DNA of 64,000 nucleotides, taken from the NCBI RefSeq assembly GCF_030272615.1, contig NC_081406.1, positions 478,728,900 through 478,792,899 of the forward strand, given 5' to 3'. The notes beneath the pieces are model-generated. The model had not been told where the DNA came from and searched no databases. It saw only the letters and a list, made by a program, of their open reading frames with translations. Both the position numbers and the translations under genes were made by a program. Every line of letters starts with the position of its first letter. The first letter of the stretch is position 1. The stretch is from Cryptomeria japonica (lineage: Eukaryota; Streptophyta; Pinopsida; Cupressales; Cupressaceae). Below, one piece after another: positions 22,552 to 34,554 of this stretch.

Positions 22552-22984
22552 GCTTCAGAAAAGATTAGGTGGAACATATCGGTGAAATATTTCGAACACT
22601 CAATTTATATTGGTAAAGACCTTTACTGGTATATGTTACCTATCAGTCGGCAGAAGATTTGAAGTGGTAAAAGGAAAAATTAGGGTTTGTACCTTAGTAG
22701 TGTTGCATTTATTATGGTCAGTGAGAGTTTGTTTTAAAAGGGTTTTCATTGTCATTTTCACTTATCTATTTACGAAAGAAGAATCTTCAAGAGCAGAGCA
22801 ACCAAAGCAATTTGTTTAGCATTTTGAGAAATCGTGTGCGAAATCTTGTAATCATCTTCAAGCATTCAATGCAGAACACTAAGCGGTGAACTAGCAACCG
22901 AAGTGGTGAATTGTGCGCGATATTGGAAAACCTAAATTTCAGATTGAGAAGGTATTTTCTGAAATTATTTCTTATCATTTGGTT
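22552..22984 (+). other. T2 spacer between gag and ORF2
   Basis: About 430 bp without a sustained frame, matching the position of 1263-1657 in T1. I see no recognisable signal. Confidence 0.5.
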
Positions 22985-25900
22985 ATGGCTTCTGCATCGC
23001 ATTCTAGTTCTAGTGCACCTGAAGATACACCTGAGGTTCTTCAAAAGAAAATGAGATACAATGCCCTATCTCAAATTCCTATCGGAGTTATTATCGAGGA
23101 AGATATTTCAGGGTATATAGACTGTAAGTTGGAAGACCTAGGATCCCTAGTAAATCACTCCCAGCTAAGTCTATTCTATGGAGATAACAAGAAGATCAAA
23201 CCAAAGTATAACATCCTTGAGAAGATGAAACTACACAATGCAGTATACTTTCTGGAAGAATTTATAGAAGAACATATTCGCATTATCCTCAACAAAGTGC
23301 ATGGTGACAAAATGTATCTCAAGTAGACCCATGACATCACATCGAAAGCAGTTCATGCTGTGACTAGATTCTGCAATGTTGGAGAAGTACCAACTCTACA
23401 GAAGGTCACCAAAACTAAAATGATAGAGCTCACCAGTTTGGTGAGTGACCAACGGGAAATGACCGTCAACACCATTAAAGATGATCTGGTAAAATATGCT
23501 TGCATGGTGATTGGTTACAGGATATTTATGCCAGCAGAATGAATTCTATCCCTGTTGCTACGGTGAATGCTACTTACAAGATGATCAAGGAAGATACTAA
23601 ATTTGACCTATGTACTTGTTTATAAAAGCAATTGTTGGTGAATCTGAAATCCATCAAATAGGATAAATTGTTGAGGTTCAAGTTTTGCCAACTTCTGGTC
23701 GGCCTATTCTTCTATTTTCAAGGTTATTTCCTTGGAGTAGGTGATGTTCAATGGTCTACTAACCTACTGGTTTCTAGCCAAATTAAGGAGAGTCTACAGG
23801 TAGTGGGAACTACATATCCTGGGGTTCTAAAAAAGTATTTTGATGAATTCAAACAAAAAATGAACCAGAGAATAAGGATATCTGGAGATATTGTGAAGAA
23901 GTATGAAGATGACATCTGCTTCACAATAAGGACAGATGACTGCATAATGGAAGTTGTGGAACCTAGAAAGGAAGTAGTTGGCCCTATGGGGTATGAAGTG
24001 GTGAATGGCATATTCATCGGGTATGCCTCTACCCTACTTGCCTCACCACTGGATGCAAAGAAGAAAAGAATAGATACCTACTTGGAGAGGGTCACATCGA
24101 TTGAGGAACTGAAGCAGAAAAAGGGCAAAGTAGTGCCATCAGTATCTACACTGGTTACATTTGCCAGTCTGAAAGTGACCAAGTGGTCACCAGCCAAAAA
24201 GAAACCTGAGTTTATTCTGGAAAAAGTATTCGAGAGGAAGCAAAAAACTAGGAATCACTCACTGGAGTAAGAGGACACTGAACTGAAGATTGAAATAAAG
24301 AAGTCAAGGCAGTCAAGAAAAAAGTCAAAGTCTACAAGTAATGCACCAACAACTTCTACACTAGTAAATATAGATATTACCTCTTATAAACCAATGACAC
24401 ATTGTCAGAGGACAATGAAAAATATTAGGAGGAAAGTTCTTGATGATTTAAAGGAATATTTTGATGACTTTAGTGATAGTGAGAAAGAGGAGGTAGAATA
24501 GGAGGTCATTAAATATTTATGTATTAATGATCAGTCGCATTCTGAGATTAAATTTGTTACTCCAAATTCTTTGTATAATTCTTTGGATAATAAATGGCGC
24601 ATTGCCATTGAGAAAGGACAAGAGATCAGGAAGAAAATTTTTGCACAGTACTTTCCTGATGCTTCAAATTCTGAGTTATTTGAAATGATGGATAAGAAAA
24701 AAGGCATCTTGTTTATGAGAAGGAGGCGACTCAGGTTACTAGAAGGTAAAACTTCTGAAGTAGAAAAGGATACACACATACATGTTAAAGTTGTTGTCAA
24801 AATGCACCAAGTATTTGAAGCCACTACGAAGGCTGATCAAGAACCTGACCTATCCTCAGGCAAACTGGATGAGGTATTTGATAGTCAAGGTGAAAGAGTG
24901 ATGGAAAAAATTGACCCTATTGATGTTGATGCATCACATAATGAGGATGTCACTCCTGACATAGAAAAAGCTAAGAAAGAGAAACATGACAAAGAGAAAG
25001 TAGAGAAAGAACAAGAGGAAAAAACAAGAGGAGAAAAAGAAAGAGAAAAGAAGAAGAGAAGAAGAGAGAAGAAGATAAGAGAAAATAAGAAGAGAAGAAG
25101 AAAGAAGAAGACAAGAGAAAGGAAGAAGAAAGGAATAAAGAGGAAGAGAAGAAAAAGCAGGAAGAGGATAAGAAGAAGGAAGAAATGGAGAAGAAACAAG
25201 AAGAGGAGAAAAAGAAAGAGAAAGAAGAAGAAAAGAAAAGAGTAGAAGAGGAGAAGGAAGCAGAGAAGAGAAAACAAGCGGAGATCAAGACCAAATAAGG
25301 AGGGCAAACTCCTAAGGCAACCGGTGATCAAACCAAGCAAGTTGATTCCACCAGTCCTATTGATCTAACTCTTGCATGTCTGACTCAATCAGTAGATGAG
25401 TTTGAGCTACTTCGAGGCATCAAACTTGAACATGAGAGACTAGAAGAATTGCGGAAGAAGAAAGAACAGGATGTCATACAAATTGTAGTTGACACCCTTA
25501 CCAGTCTAATTCCTGGTACTAACCACCCTAGTACCGACTCCTCTCTATCCAAGCTCAAACTTCTTTGTACCATAGTAGAGGACCAGGTACAATGCTTGGA
25601 AGATGTTGCTCAAGCAATGGCAAGAATGAACCATGAAAAGGCACTCAATATTGCCTTAGTCAAGCACATGAATAAACTCAAGACACAACTACTAAAGCAT
25701 CAAAATGATATCAGTGTTGCTATGGGTGAGGGTAAATTACTTTTTAGTAAAATCTGCCAACCCCATCTATTTTGTGAAAATGTGCTCAAACAGAAAGCTC
25801 AACTCCAATCGAAGTTATAGGAATATATCAACAACTTCAAGATTCCCTATGATTTATTTACTGCCTATGGACAAACTATTCATCATTTTCAGCATCAGAC

Positions 25901-26186
25901 GACCAAGATGGACTTAGAGATCAGCAACTGGACTCAAGATTTGCAGGAGCTTCAACTGCTCCTATTACCTAAAGTGCAGGTTCTTCAGAAATGTTTTCTC
26001 AACTTGGAAGCCATCACGATAACTCAAGAGATGAGTACCATCGATGCAATGGAAGAACTAACATTCTAGATGAAGACTGAAAGTGAGGTTGCTACCTCAT
26101 TATTTGAGTCATGGACATTGGACATGAAGATTTTTGTGCAGAACTTTCAATCTGTTTTTGAGAAATTTCATTCCTTATTGTCATGA
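22985..26186 (+). pseudogene. T2 ORF2: homologue of T1 ORF2
   Basis: ATG at 22985 opens with a Ser/Ala-rich start like that of T1 ORF2. The N-terminal domain has SQIPIGVIIEED and IRIILNKVHGDKMY. A frameshift lies between 23542 and 23668. The second domain has MNQRIRISGDIVKKYEDDIC and a Lys-rich tail. Another coding block starts at about 24571 and enters a long Lys/Arg/Glu tract (24960-25290), after which the frame shifts again. A helical C-terminal part from 25449 runs to a stop at 26184-26186, with one stop near 26069. At about 1067 codons it is longer than T1 ORF2 (about 712), mainly through the charged middle. Function unknown. Conservation of order and motifs with T1 suggests it was a working part of the element. 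Confidence 0.68.
24960..25290 (+). repeat. Near-homopurine tract inside T2 ORF2
   Basis: About 330 bp are almost entirely A and G in GAA/AGA/AAG words with only scattered pyrimidines. They encode a Lys/Glu/Arg-rich segment. Replication slippage in it may explain the frame change between 25245 and 25449. Confidence 0.85.
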
Positions 26187-26437
26187 ACATCTACTCTATG
26201 TTATTTTATAAAAAGGTTACTTTGAATTACTTTGTCATTGTTGGCAAAGGGGGAGTAGTGTACATACATTAAAATTTTGGCAAATTTTTATGCATGCACT
26301 TGTAATTTATGCAAAGGGGGTAGTGTATATGCTTAGGGGGAATAATTTTGATTATAGCATCTTTTGTGTTTTTGCTATAAAAACACTTAGATGCCAAAAT
26401 TTTCCTAAGTGTTGCCATCAATGCAAAAGGGGGAGAT
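26187..26437 (+). other. T2 3' untranslated region with polypurine tract
   Basis: Contains AAAGGGGGAG words near 26247 and 26317-26340. It ends with the polypurine tract at 26425-26437 directly before TGTTGG. Confidence 0.75.
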
Positions 26438-27469
26438 TGTTGGCATTTTGATGATGTTTTGATTGTCATTGATGGACACACACTTTCTTGATGTATGAGT
26501 TATGCTCAACCAGTAATTGTTCCAACTGGTATTGTGTATTATTGAAAAATAGTTTTTAGACTATCAGTATTTTGTAGAAGATGGTTTACCAATCACAGAT
26601 TGACTGAACATCCCAAGCGGTATGAAGACCTCAAGCAGTTCGAGGATCTCAAGTGGTACGAAGGACCCAAGCAGTAGCTAACTTTTGATCGGAACACTAT
26701 GATCTTCTAGTCTTCATTTTTGACAACTGATAATCGGTATATTGTATTAATCGGTATATATTTGTGATGAGTTACCAACCGGTATTACTGTAATGTGTGA
26801 TGAGTTATCATCCACCGACACTTTGGCGGTGTGTTTGTGTCGCATTACCAAATGTGTCTAGATGCACTGTACCTAGGAACTTGTAGTCTAATTCATTTGG
26901 ATCGACATGAAATCAGATTCCTTTATAAGGACATCATGTCTAGGGTTTGCATGTGTGAGATATAGAATAGAAAATGTTATTTGTGATCATTGAAGAGAAT
27001 ATTAGGTCTGTTTGAAGAGATAGAGTGTGGAGATATTGAAGACTGAAGTAATGCTGAAATGCATTAACAATGAGCTGTCAAGGATCTAATTAAGCATACT
27101 GTGCTATTATCTAGATCATTCACTTGTTGATTACTAATATCTTTGACAAGTCTAAAACCCTTAACCGGGTAGGCCCAGCAAAGCCTTTGTAAATCCTCTA
27201 ACAAGGTGGTTCACAACTATGGATCTGAAATCCTTTAACAAGGTAGTCTTTAATAGGACTCATCTCCTAACAGAGATCTAGATTCCTAATAGGATATGTT
27301 CTGGTGAAGAACATTGTATGACCTTAACTAGTCTGGTTACTATTTTGCAGATAGTTACTTGTGAGTTTCTGCTCACCGTGGTTTTTCCCATTTGGGTTTC
27401 CACGTCAAATATCTTGTGTTATGGTGATTGTGCTTTTGTGGGTGATTGCTTTGTTTGCTATTTGGTTTG
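26438..27469 (+). repeat. T2 3' LTR, part 1
   Basis: Starts TGTTGGCATTTTGATG. It matches the 5' LTR from its position 25, including TTATAAGG (26923-26930) and the TAACAAGGT words (27155-27310). It breaks at GTTTG (27465-27469), the target-site duplication of N3. Confidence 0.9.
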
Positions 27470-28706
27470 TGTGGGATGCAAAATTCATCTTCTATTAGAA
27501 AAGTAATCAATTAGAAACAAGGGAAACCACTAATCCCTATCCTAATCAGAATTTAACAAACAATACAATGGAATAATGCAATTAAGAAATAAGAATTATA
27601 ATCAAATCAATAAAAACTCCCTATTTCGTGGTTGCGTAGAACTTCCATTGCTCTTCTCCTTTTCGTGGTATGATGGCTCTCAAATATTGTACTGGTAACC
27701 TGCAAGTGACATAAAGATTCAAAGTTCGTGATTGATGAAAATGGACATTGGATGCTCAATTTATAGAAAATTGGAGAGGATTGATTGAAAGGTGGAACAG
27801 ATTGATCAAGAGGTGTGAACTCAAGTGAGCTCAAATGAAAATTGATAGTTGAACTGCTGATTGTAGGAGTGAAACTCAATAGATTGAATAGATTAATTGA
27901 GTCAACTGATTGATGAAAGAGCTGATTGAGGGAAGAAAAAGAATAATTGGTGGAAATAAAGAAGATGACACAGAGAACTTAATTTAGAAAAAGCTAACTG
28001 AAAGATGGAAATAGAAGTTGAAGAGATAAATGATTTAATTAATTAATTTGGCATGTGCTTGCATTTAGATTTAGATTATTAATTTAATCTTTGCATGAGA
28101 TATTATTCAAATAATTGAATTTATTAATTCAATTTAGCATTTGAATATATTTAGAACTTGACTTTGATTTTCAATTTGGATTTTGAAATCATGCACATGT
28201 AATTGAATTTGGAAGAAATTAGAAGAATATGAAATTAAATGAAATTAGAATTTGGGGATTTGGAAATGGAAGAATTAATTAGCTAATTAAATAATTTAAA
28301 GAAACTATTTAATTTTTTAGAAATGGAATTTAATTAAATAATAAAGATTATTTAATTTAAAGGATTAAATCATAATTAACTAAATAACAAATATTTGATT
28401 AATATTTAGAAGAGGGTTGAATGATTAGATGATTAGAGATAGAAATTGAATAATTAGTAACTTATTTAAATAAAAATTATTTAAATTGGGGAATTAATCA
28501 CAATTAATTAAATAATAATTATTTAATTAATATTAGAAAATGATTAAAATGAATAAAGAATAGGAAAATAGAATAATTAATAAGATGATGAGGAAATATG
28601 AAATTAGAAGAAATAGATTAATTAAATTAATTAAATAATAAAGATTATTTAATCAATTAGAGGAATAATTAGTACATGATCAATGAGACATTTTTATGTG
28701 TCTACA
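27470..28706 (-). repeat. N3 3' LTR (in minus sense)
   Basis: 1237 bp, very AT-rich in 28020-28680 with many TTAATTAA-type words. It ends GTGTCTACA on the + strand and pairs with 35372-36612. Confidence 0.92.
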
Positions 28707-28720
28707 TTTGCCCCTCTTTG
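28707..28720 (-). other. Polypurine tract of N3
   Basis: On the minus strand CAAAGAGGGGCAAA touches the TGTAGACAC LTR start. This fixes the element's orientation. Confidence 0.75.
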
Positions 28721-30856
28721 AGATAAAGTTGAAATGACATCTGCCCCAGTATGCCCCGGTGATACTTAGGGTGTAATGCCCCCTCGAGAGATTGTTTGTG
28801 CATTAAAGATATGAATGATCTCTCGACAAAAGAAGAATGTGAGACGAAAGATCGAAGAATGGTTAGTTGATTAGACATAAGTGATGTGAAGATGACATTG
28901 AGATAGAATATGAGAGAATGAACCTTAGAATGAAATAGAACAATGTTAGATGATAGAAAATGATGAGAGAAAGAGATGATGAGAAAAGAATGCTTAGAAA
29001 GAATATACGATTTAGAGAGAAGATGGGAAATCAACAAACTATCAAGAAACATATGAGATGAGAATGAAATTGAATGAATCATGAACCTGTGTCACATATT
29101 TTATTGCGTCAATATATATTCATCATTGAGCCTTATTATTGAACAATGAAGCTTTAGCGCATCAGGGTATAAGGAACCAAGATGTAAAGATATCTCATTG
29201 AAGAAACAAACATGTAGTAAACAAGGAGTGAACCCTTCATTCTGGGAATTACGTTAGGGGTCAAGGTATGTGTGGCGATTTCACCTTGATTTGAAGGCTC
29301 TTATCCGTTTAAGACTAACCTGTCTGATTTCAAGTGTATCCTCTTCTTTTTAAGACAAGATAATGATCACGTTGATATGGATATAATATGATTGATAAAA
29401 CAGTTTGATTATTTGATTGCAAATGTTTGACTGGATAGTCGTATTCTTTGTTAACTTCATGTGAAGTGTTTGCTGGATATATGCTAGGATATTTGTTTCT
29501 CTCAAGACATTTTATTGCAATTTTTTCTGATCGATTGATTTTCGATTTTTAGTTCTTTTCCAAGAGCTTTTTTGATGTTTTTGGATTATGTGGATCGATA
29601 TTTGAATGTTTTTGGTTGGATGATTTTTTCAGGACTTTATATGGATGTTTTTGGTATTTTATGATTTTCAATGTTTTTGGATTTTGAGATTTTCAATGTT
29701 TTTTGGATTTTGAGTTTCTCAATGTTTTTTGGATTTTTTCAGGACTTTATATGATTTTTTGGATTTTTTCAGTTATGCCCCTAGTGTGCAAACCTGTATG
29801 ACATGATGATCTGTAGAATGTATGTGGAGACAAATGAATTTTTGACATGACCTATGTGAATGCAACGTGTAGGATGAAGATGCATTTCCTATTTGAACAA
29901 GGTTGACTGTGTTTGCTTTTGCATTTGAATACACCAATTGAAATGGAGGTGAAAACCATTTCATAGATAAGCAGTCAATCGATCTCTAAGGCCCTTCAAA
30001 ACATTCATCTCAACACACTTAGTGACTAGGATTTACAAATGGAGACGCGGAAAACTTCCCCATTGGTTCTTGAAACTTTGATCTTCTTTTGCCCATGTGT
30101 GTGCGAATGCGTTAATTCCTGCTCTTATGTTCACTAAAGGTCCTTAGCATCTTATATGACTAGCTACATGATTTTTCTAACTTCGAAAGCATCCTGAATA
30201 GAGCCTCGCTGCCAGCAAGCCTTGAGAGCTCCGACGAGATTATAGATTGTAATTTCTCAAATATTGCTCCATTGTCAGTCGGCGTTCATAGCCCTGATGG
30301 AGTTACTTGCATGTTCCCATAGTCAAGATTTTTATCGCATTTGTATACATGATATTTCAATTATATATCATTGCTCTATTTGCCTGTAGATGTATATTTG
30401 GCATAGCTCTTTTTCTCTTTTTTCTTTTCTTTTCTTGCCTTGACTTGTAAGTAATGAAACCTACTTGGGTGTGACAATTACAGCGGCGCTGAAGTAGAAT
30501 TTTAGATTTTTCACTAGTCATATGATCAACTAGGTGTCTAGAATGAATTAGAGATTTATTGTGTTTGAGATATAGCAATTGATAGATTGTGGGTTAACAA
30601 GTCTCAAACAGTGAAATAACTACCCAACCATAAGTAAAGCATCGACATAGGGTAATGTTGTGAATGAATGATCTTAGGACCTCATAGACTTCATGTCTGA
30701 ATATCTAAGAGAGGAAATGACCCTTGTTTCTCTTAAATGACAACAAATGATAATCTTGACAGTTATCTTGTTTTATTGATGCTGCAGATGTTTTAAATGG
30801 TATGATATGCAATGCAAAAAGTATAGCCCTTTAGGTATAATATTTGTGTAGGTAGT
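28721..30856 (-). other. N3 non-coding 3' part
   Basis: About 2.1 kb without a credible gene. A T-rich stretch at 29520-29780 repeats words like TTTTTGGATTTT and CAATGTTTTTGG. The segment 30180-30315 resembles 55170-55325. Open frames here look fortuitous. Confidence 0.55.
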
Positions 30857-31117
30857 TCATTGGTCTTTGTTTGAAGAGTTGGATAAAGATGTGTTTTTCA
30901 ATAGGATATAGGACTCAACTGGGTGCACATGTTCAAAATCTCCAATGTTTATTTTCTTATTTTTTGGATTTTGTGGATCATCGTAAGGAAATCTAGCTCT
31001 GGAACCCATGAATTCAGTTATAGCCTTATCATTTTCAAAGAAATCCAATCGTGATAAGTTCTCTTGCCCCCATTCTATCAAGTGTGAGTGTATGAGACAA
31101 ATTGTTTTTGGTTTCAA
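30857..31117 (-). CDS. N3 small open frame, unknown
   Basis: It encodes 86 residues with mixed, protein-like composition, including HLIEWGQENLSRLDFFEND and a DFEHVHP segment. It lies downstream of the Q/N-rich frame on the same strand. I do not recognise it. It may be a remnant of a longer element protein, since its composition differs from the AT-driven frames around it. Confidence 0.35.
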   Translation of the reverse strand: MKPKTICLIHSHLIEWGQENLSRLDFFENDKAITEFMGSRARFPYDDPQNPKNKKINIGDFEHVHPVESYILLKNTSLSNSSNKDQ

Positions 31118-31312
31118 AGTTGTGACATGAGCGGGTGTTATGCTTGTTTTTATTTATGCACTTGAAGAGGATGATGAAGTCAACGAGGTGTTAATCTCAT
31201 TAACTGGTGTTACGATTGTTCTTTAACAAGATGATGAAACAATTGTTGACAAGTTGTTCTATGTAGTATGATCTGGATTGGTGATTTCATTAATAAGGGG
31301 TTCATGAACAAC

Positions 31313-32638
31313 TTATGTAGAGATATTGGGATCACTAGGAGAAATGTCAAGTTCATTTGAGAGGGAATCTTGTGAGGAACATGGATGACTATGACATGGA
31401 GATGAAGGGATGGAGGGACCTAGATCAGGATTTGGAGAAATAATGGGATCTTGTTTAGGACATGAAGGTAAAGGTATGCTTTGATCTTGGTTTGTAAAGG
31501 GATTACTATGAAGGATAGAAGGGATGTCTTGATCTTGTTTAGGAGGTGGATGTTGGATGGGACTTGAAAGGACACTTTGTTCTTGAGATGGAAGGGTGTC
31601 ATTATGAATGGAATAGAAAAGAGCGAGGGGATCATCATAAGATTCTTGATCGGTGGGATATTGATAAAAAATTGGGTAGGATGGAAGTGGTTGTTCTTGA
31701 TCTTTATTTGTTTCAGGACTCATTTCTTTTGATTTTGGATGATCCTCTTGACACGGGGAAGGAATTTGGAAATGCATGGGAGATTGTTGGAATGTTTCAA
31801 CATTTTGGCTTGATGAAGAAGGATTTTGAATGAGATATTTTGAATCATGACATGAATTAGATTGGTTTTGTGCTATGGATACCCCTTGGGAGGTTGTGTT
31901 ATTGGATAGAGATGACATGGATTTGTCTTGTGTGACTTCAGGGGATGATGAAATGGTGGATAGATATGGTTGATTTGGGATTTGTTTGAAAGGGATTTGA
32001 TTTTGGTTGAAAGGAGAATGATTTTGGATGAAAGAGGTTTGATTTTGGTTGAAAAAGGTTTGATTTTGGTTGAATGAATTTTGATTTGGACTTTGGTTGA
32101 AATGGGTGTGATATTGGTTGAACGAGGTTTGAAAGTTGGGTTGATATGAATTTTGATTTGGACCTTGGTTGAATGGGGTTTGATTTTGGTTGAATGAGGT
32201 TTGAATGTTGGGTTGATATGAATTTTTATTTAGAATTTGGTTGAATGGGGTTTGATTTTGGTTGAAAGGGGTACTTTGAATGTTGGGTTTATGTGATTGG
32301 TATGAATGATGTAGTGGGTTGAAAGAAAAAGAAGGTTTACATGACTCTAATGTTGGTTGAACTGAGGTAGGAACGGAATTGTTAAAGAATGAAGGTTGGC
32401 ATGTTTGAATGGTCTCACAAGAATAAGAAGGTTGGTCTGATATTGATTCCCTCATGGCTATCACTTCTCTCATTATGTTTTCTAACCAACCCCTATGGTT
32501 GTCAGGACTAGCCATGTCTATCACTTATTGTTGCAAAGTTTTGATTTGTTGAGATAATATTTCTATGGATGGCGATGGAATAGGAATGGAAGGGGTGAAT
32601 CCTCCACCTTCCCTACGAAATGTATAATTCCAATCCAT
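31313..32638 (-). pseudogene. N3 Q/N-rich repeat protein (gag position)
   Basis: ATG at 32638 begins the frame. One in-frame stop lies near 32526, after which 403 codons are open from 32524 to 31313. A short helical N-terminal part (WLENIMREVIAMRESISDQ) is followed by tandem repeats built on FNQNQTPFNQ and NSYQPNIQTSFNQ. Then comes a Ser/Pro/Gln-rich tail with SIPSSPCHSHP-like runs. The DNA repeat (about 70 bp, around 31980-32290) matches the protein repeat. Position after the leader suggests it replaces gag, but no capsid or zinc motif is visible. The composition is like that of prion-like, phase-separating proteins; that is inference only. Confidence 0.6.
31980..32290 (-). repeat. Tandem coding repeat (TTTGATTTTGGTTGAA words) in N3
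   Basis: A degenerate repeat built from TTTGATTTTGGTTGAA and TTGGGTTGATATGAATTT units, with a longer period of about 70 bp. It encodes the FNQNQ motif on the minus strand. Confidence 0.8.
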
Positions 32639-32859
32639 GATGTTTGCTTGTTTGGTTTGGACCTAGGATCACAACATGTAAGATATTTTCTCCATTTCTC
32701 TGAACGTGACAATGTTTGATTGAACTTGACCAACTTTTTTGAGTTGAGGTTGAGTTTGATTGATCCTCTGATTGTGTTTTGGACATTTGGGGTATGAATT
32801 TCTACAATGATTATGCAAATGATGATGAACTAAGACAGACGTATATGAGGTCTAGAGAA
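32639..32859 (-). other. N3 spacer upstream of the Q/N-rich frame
   Basis: No gene seen. It lies between the minisatellite at 32860-33160 and the Q/N-rich frame. Confidence 0.4.
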
Positions 32860-33165
32860 GGACATATATGAGGATGATAATGAGGACTATATAAAAGATG
32901 TAGGATGATAATGAGGATGTAAGTGGGACTATGCAAAAGACGTAGGATGATAATGAGGATGTATGTGGGACTATGCAAAAGATATAGGACGATAATGAGG
33001 ACGTGATTGGGACCATGCAAAAGACGTAGGATGATAATGAGGACGTGATTGGGACTATATAAAAGACGTAGGACAATAATGAGGATGTAAGTGGGACTAT
33101 GCAAAAGACATAGGATGATAATGAGGACTTGATTGGGACTATGCAAAAGACTATGTAAGGGACTG
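32860..33165. repeat. 42-bp minisatellite in N3
   Basis: About seven head-to-tail units of 42 bp, based on AGGATGATAATGAGGACGTG and TGGGACTATGCAAAAGAC, with mostly single-base differences. The unit length is a multiple of three, so long fortuitous open frames appear on the minus strand. These should not be read as membrane proteins. Confidence 0.88.
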
Positions 33166-34135
33166 CCTATGGTCACAAGTATGTAAGGACTTTTGAGAAT
33201 CAATTTCAAAATAGACTTTGTTTTTGGTAACTTTGTGTGTAGGATAATGTTTAGTAGTTTTCCAAATCTGAGAACAATTGGTGGTAGGTATGTATAGTTG
33301 ACTAACTCAATTTTCGTACAATCTCAACAAATTCAGAGATATGTGGGATAGGGCCTAAAATAGCCCAAGGGACTGACTCAATACTGGTCTAGCAAAATGA
33401 TACATAAAAAATCATGGAATACAATCTTAGGTTGGATAGTGGACACCATTTAGTGAGGCCCCCACAGCAAAATACCGAAACAAGATGGACAGATCGAGAG
33501 TCTGGCAGCACTGGCTCCACTCCATAGTACACACTTCTTGGGCATGCTAGTCTCTCTTACCCTGAAGATCTGAAGATCTTATCACCGAGAGATTTTGTCT
33601 CATAATGTAAGGTACATGAGGGGTATCTATGGGGTACGATCTGCACTCCCGGAACCACTCAATGTAGGATTTTTGGCAACTAAATTCGTTCTTAGTATTA
33701 GGTTTCAAGGGGTCCCGATCCAATGATGGATTCTCAGAGCAAGCCACTTAAGGCTTTAGTTGAGCTTATTGATGCAGGGAAGGCCCCCACATACGTCGAA
33801 TTCAATCAACACTCTAGCCGCCTGACCAGTATATTTATATAGCGGCTTGAAAAACCCGCTCGGGAGTACGCTAGGAGAGATGATATCCCCAACACATCCC
33901 AATTTGAAGTACCTCTATGGGGTGATGAAATCCCCAGTCAAAGATACCCCTCACTATGTAGAACAAAAGAAAATTTGGATGTCGTTGTCACCTTCCTTCT
34001 TTCTCCCAAGAGCCCGATGGTGGGTAGAAAGTCAATTAGTGCAACTGTAGGTCCACCCCAGACACAATGAAAAGTTCTTTACCTTAAAAAATAGAAAATG
34101 ATTTAATATAATGCAGCTTGATTCACGTTCATTTT
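33166..34135 (-). other. N3 internal region, short open frames only
   Basis: A 66-codon minus-strand frame at 33547-33747 (with a CQKSYIEWFRECRSYP segment) and a 67-codon plus-strand frame at 33847-34050 have protein-like composition. Neither is recognised. No retroelement enzyme motif is present. Confidence 0.35.
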
Positions 34136-34455
34136 ATAGCCCAAATTTAGGTGTTAGATCTGCATGTGCATGTCAATTTTAAACACCAAATCCAAGAATG
34201 AAGGCATACATGTCAATTTTAACCATTTGTTTGATTTTTAAGCACCAAAAACCAAGTGTAAGATGCATGCATTTCAATTTTAGCCCATGTTCATTTTAAG
34301 CACCAACAACGAAGTGTGAGATTATCCATGCATGTCAATTTTAACTATTGTTGATTTTAAGCACTAAAAATTGAAGTGTGAGATTATCCATGCATGTCAA
34401 TTTTAATTGTTGTTGATTTTAAGCACTAAAAATTAAAGTGTGAAGTGTGCATGCA
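34136..34455. repeat. About 62-bp tandem repeat in N3
   Basis: Four to five units built on ATGCATGTCAATTTTAA and GATTTTAAGCACTAAAAA. The last two full units are nearly identical and 62 bp apart. Confidence 0.78.
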
Positions 34456-34554
34456 AAATTACTAATCTAATCCTCTCTGCAAATCCACAATAGGTTGTAA
34501 ATAGAAGATTAGTAGTAAAATTAAACCAACAAAAAATAGAAACTCAAAACTTGA

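Noticed and set aside
24885-25340. Phe/Leu-rich and Ser/Phe-rich minus-strand frames resembling membrane proteins
   Set aside because: They are the antisense of the purine tract in T2 ORF2.
27607-27879. 90-codon minus-strand frame, repeated at 35510-35782
   Set aside because: It lies within the N3 LTRs; its duplication is explained by the LTR pair, and no domain is visible.
28020-28680. AT-rich TTAATTAA-type stretch as an origin or matrix attachment region
   Set aside because: It is simply the AT-rich body of the N3 LTR and recurs in the other LTR; nothing specific supports an origin.
32811-33209. Leu/Ile-rich frame that looks like a multi-pass membrane protein
   Set aside because: It arises from the 42-bp minisatellite, whose unit is a multiple of three, so all frames stay open and periodic.
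33847-34050. 67-codon plus-strand frame as a host gene
   Set aside because: It lies antisense within N3, is short and has no recognised motif.
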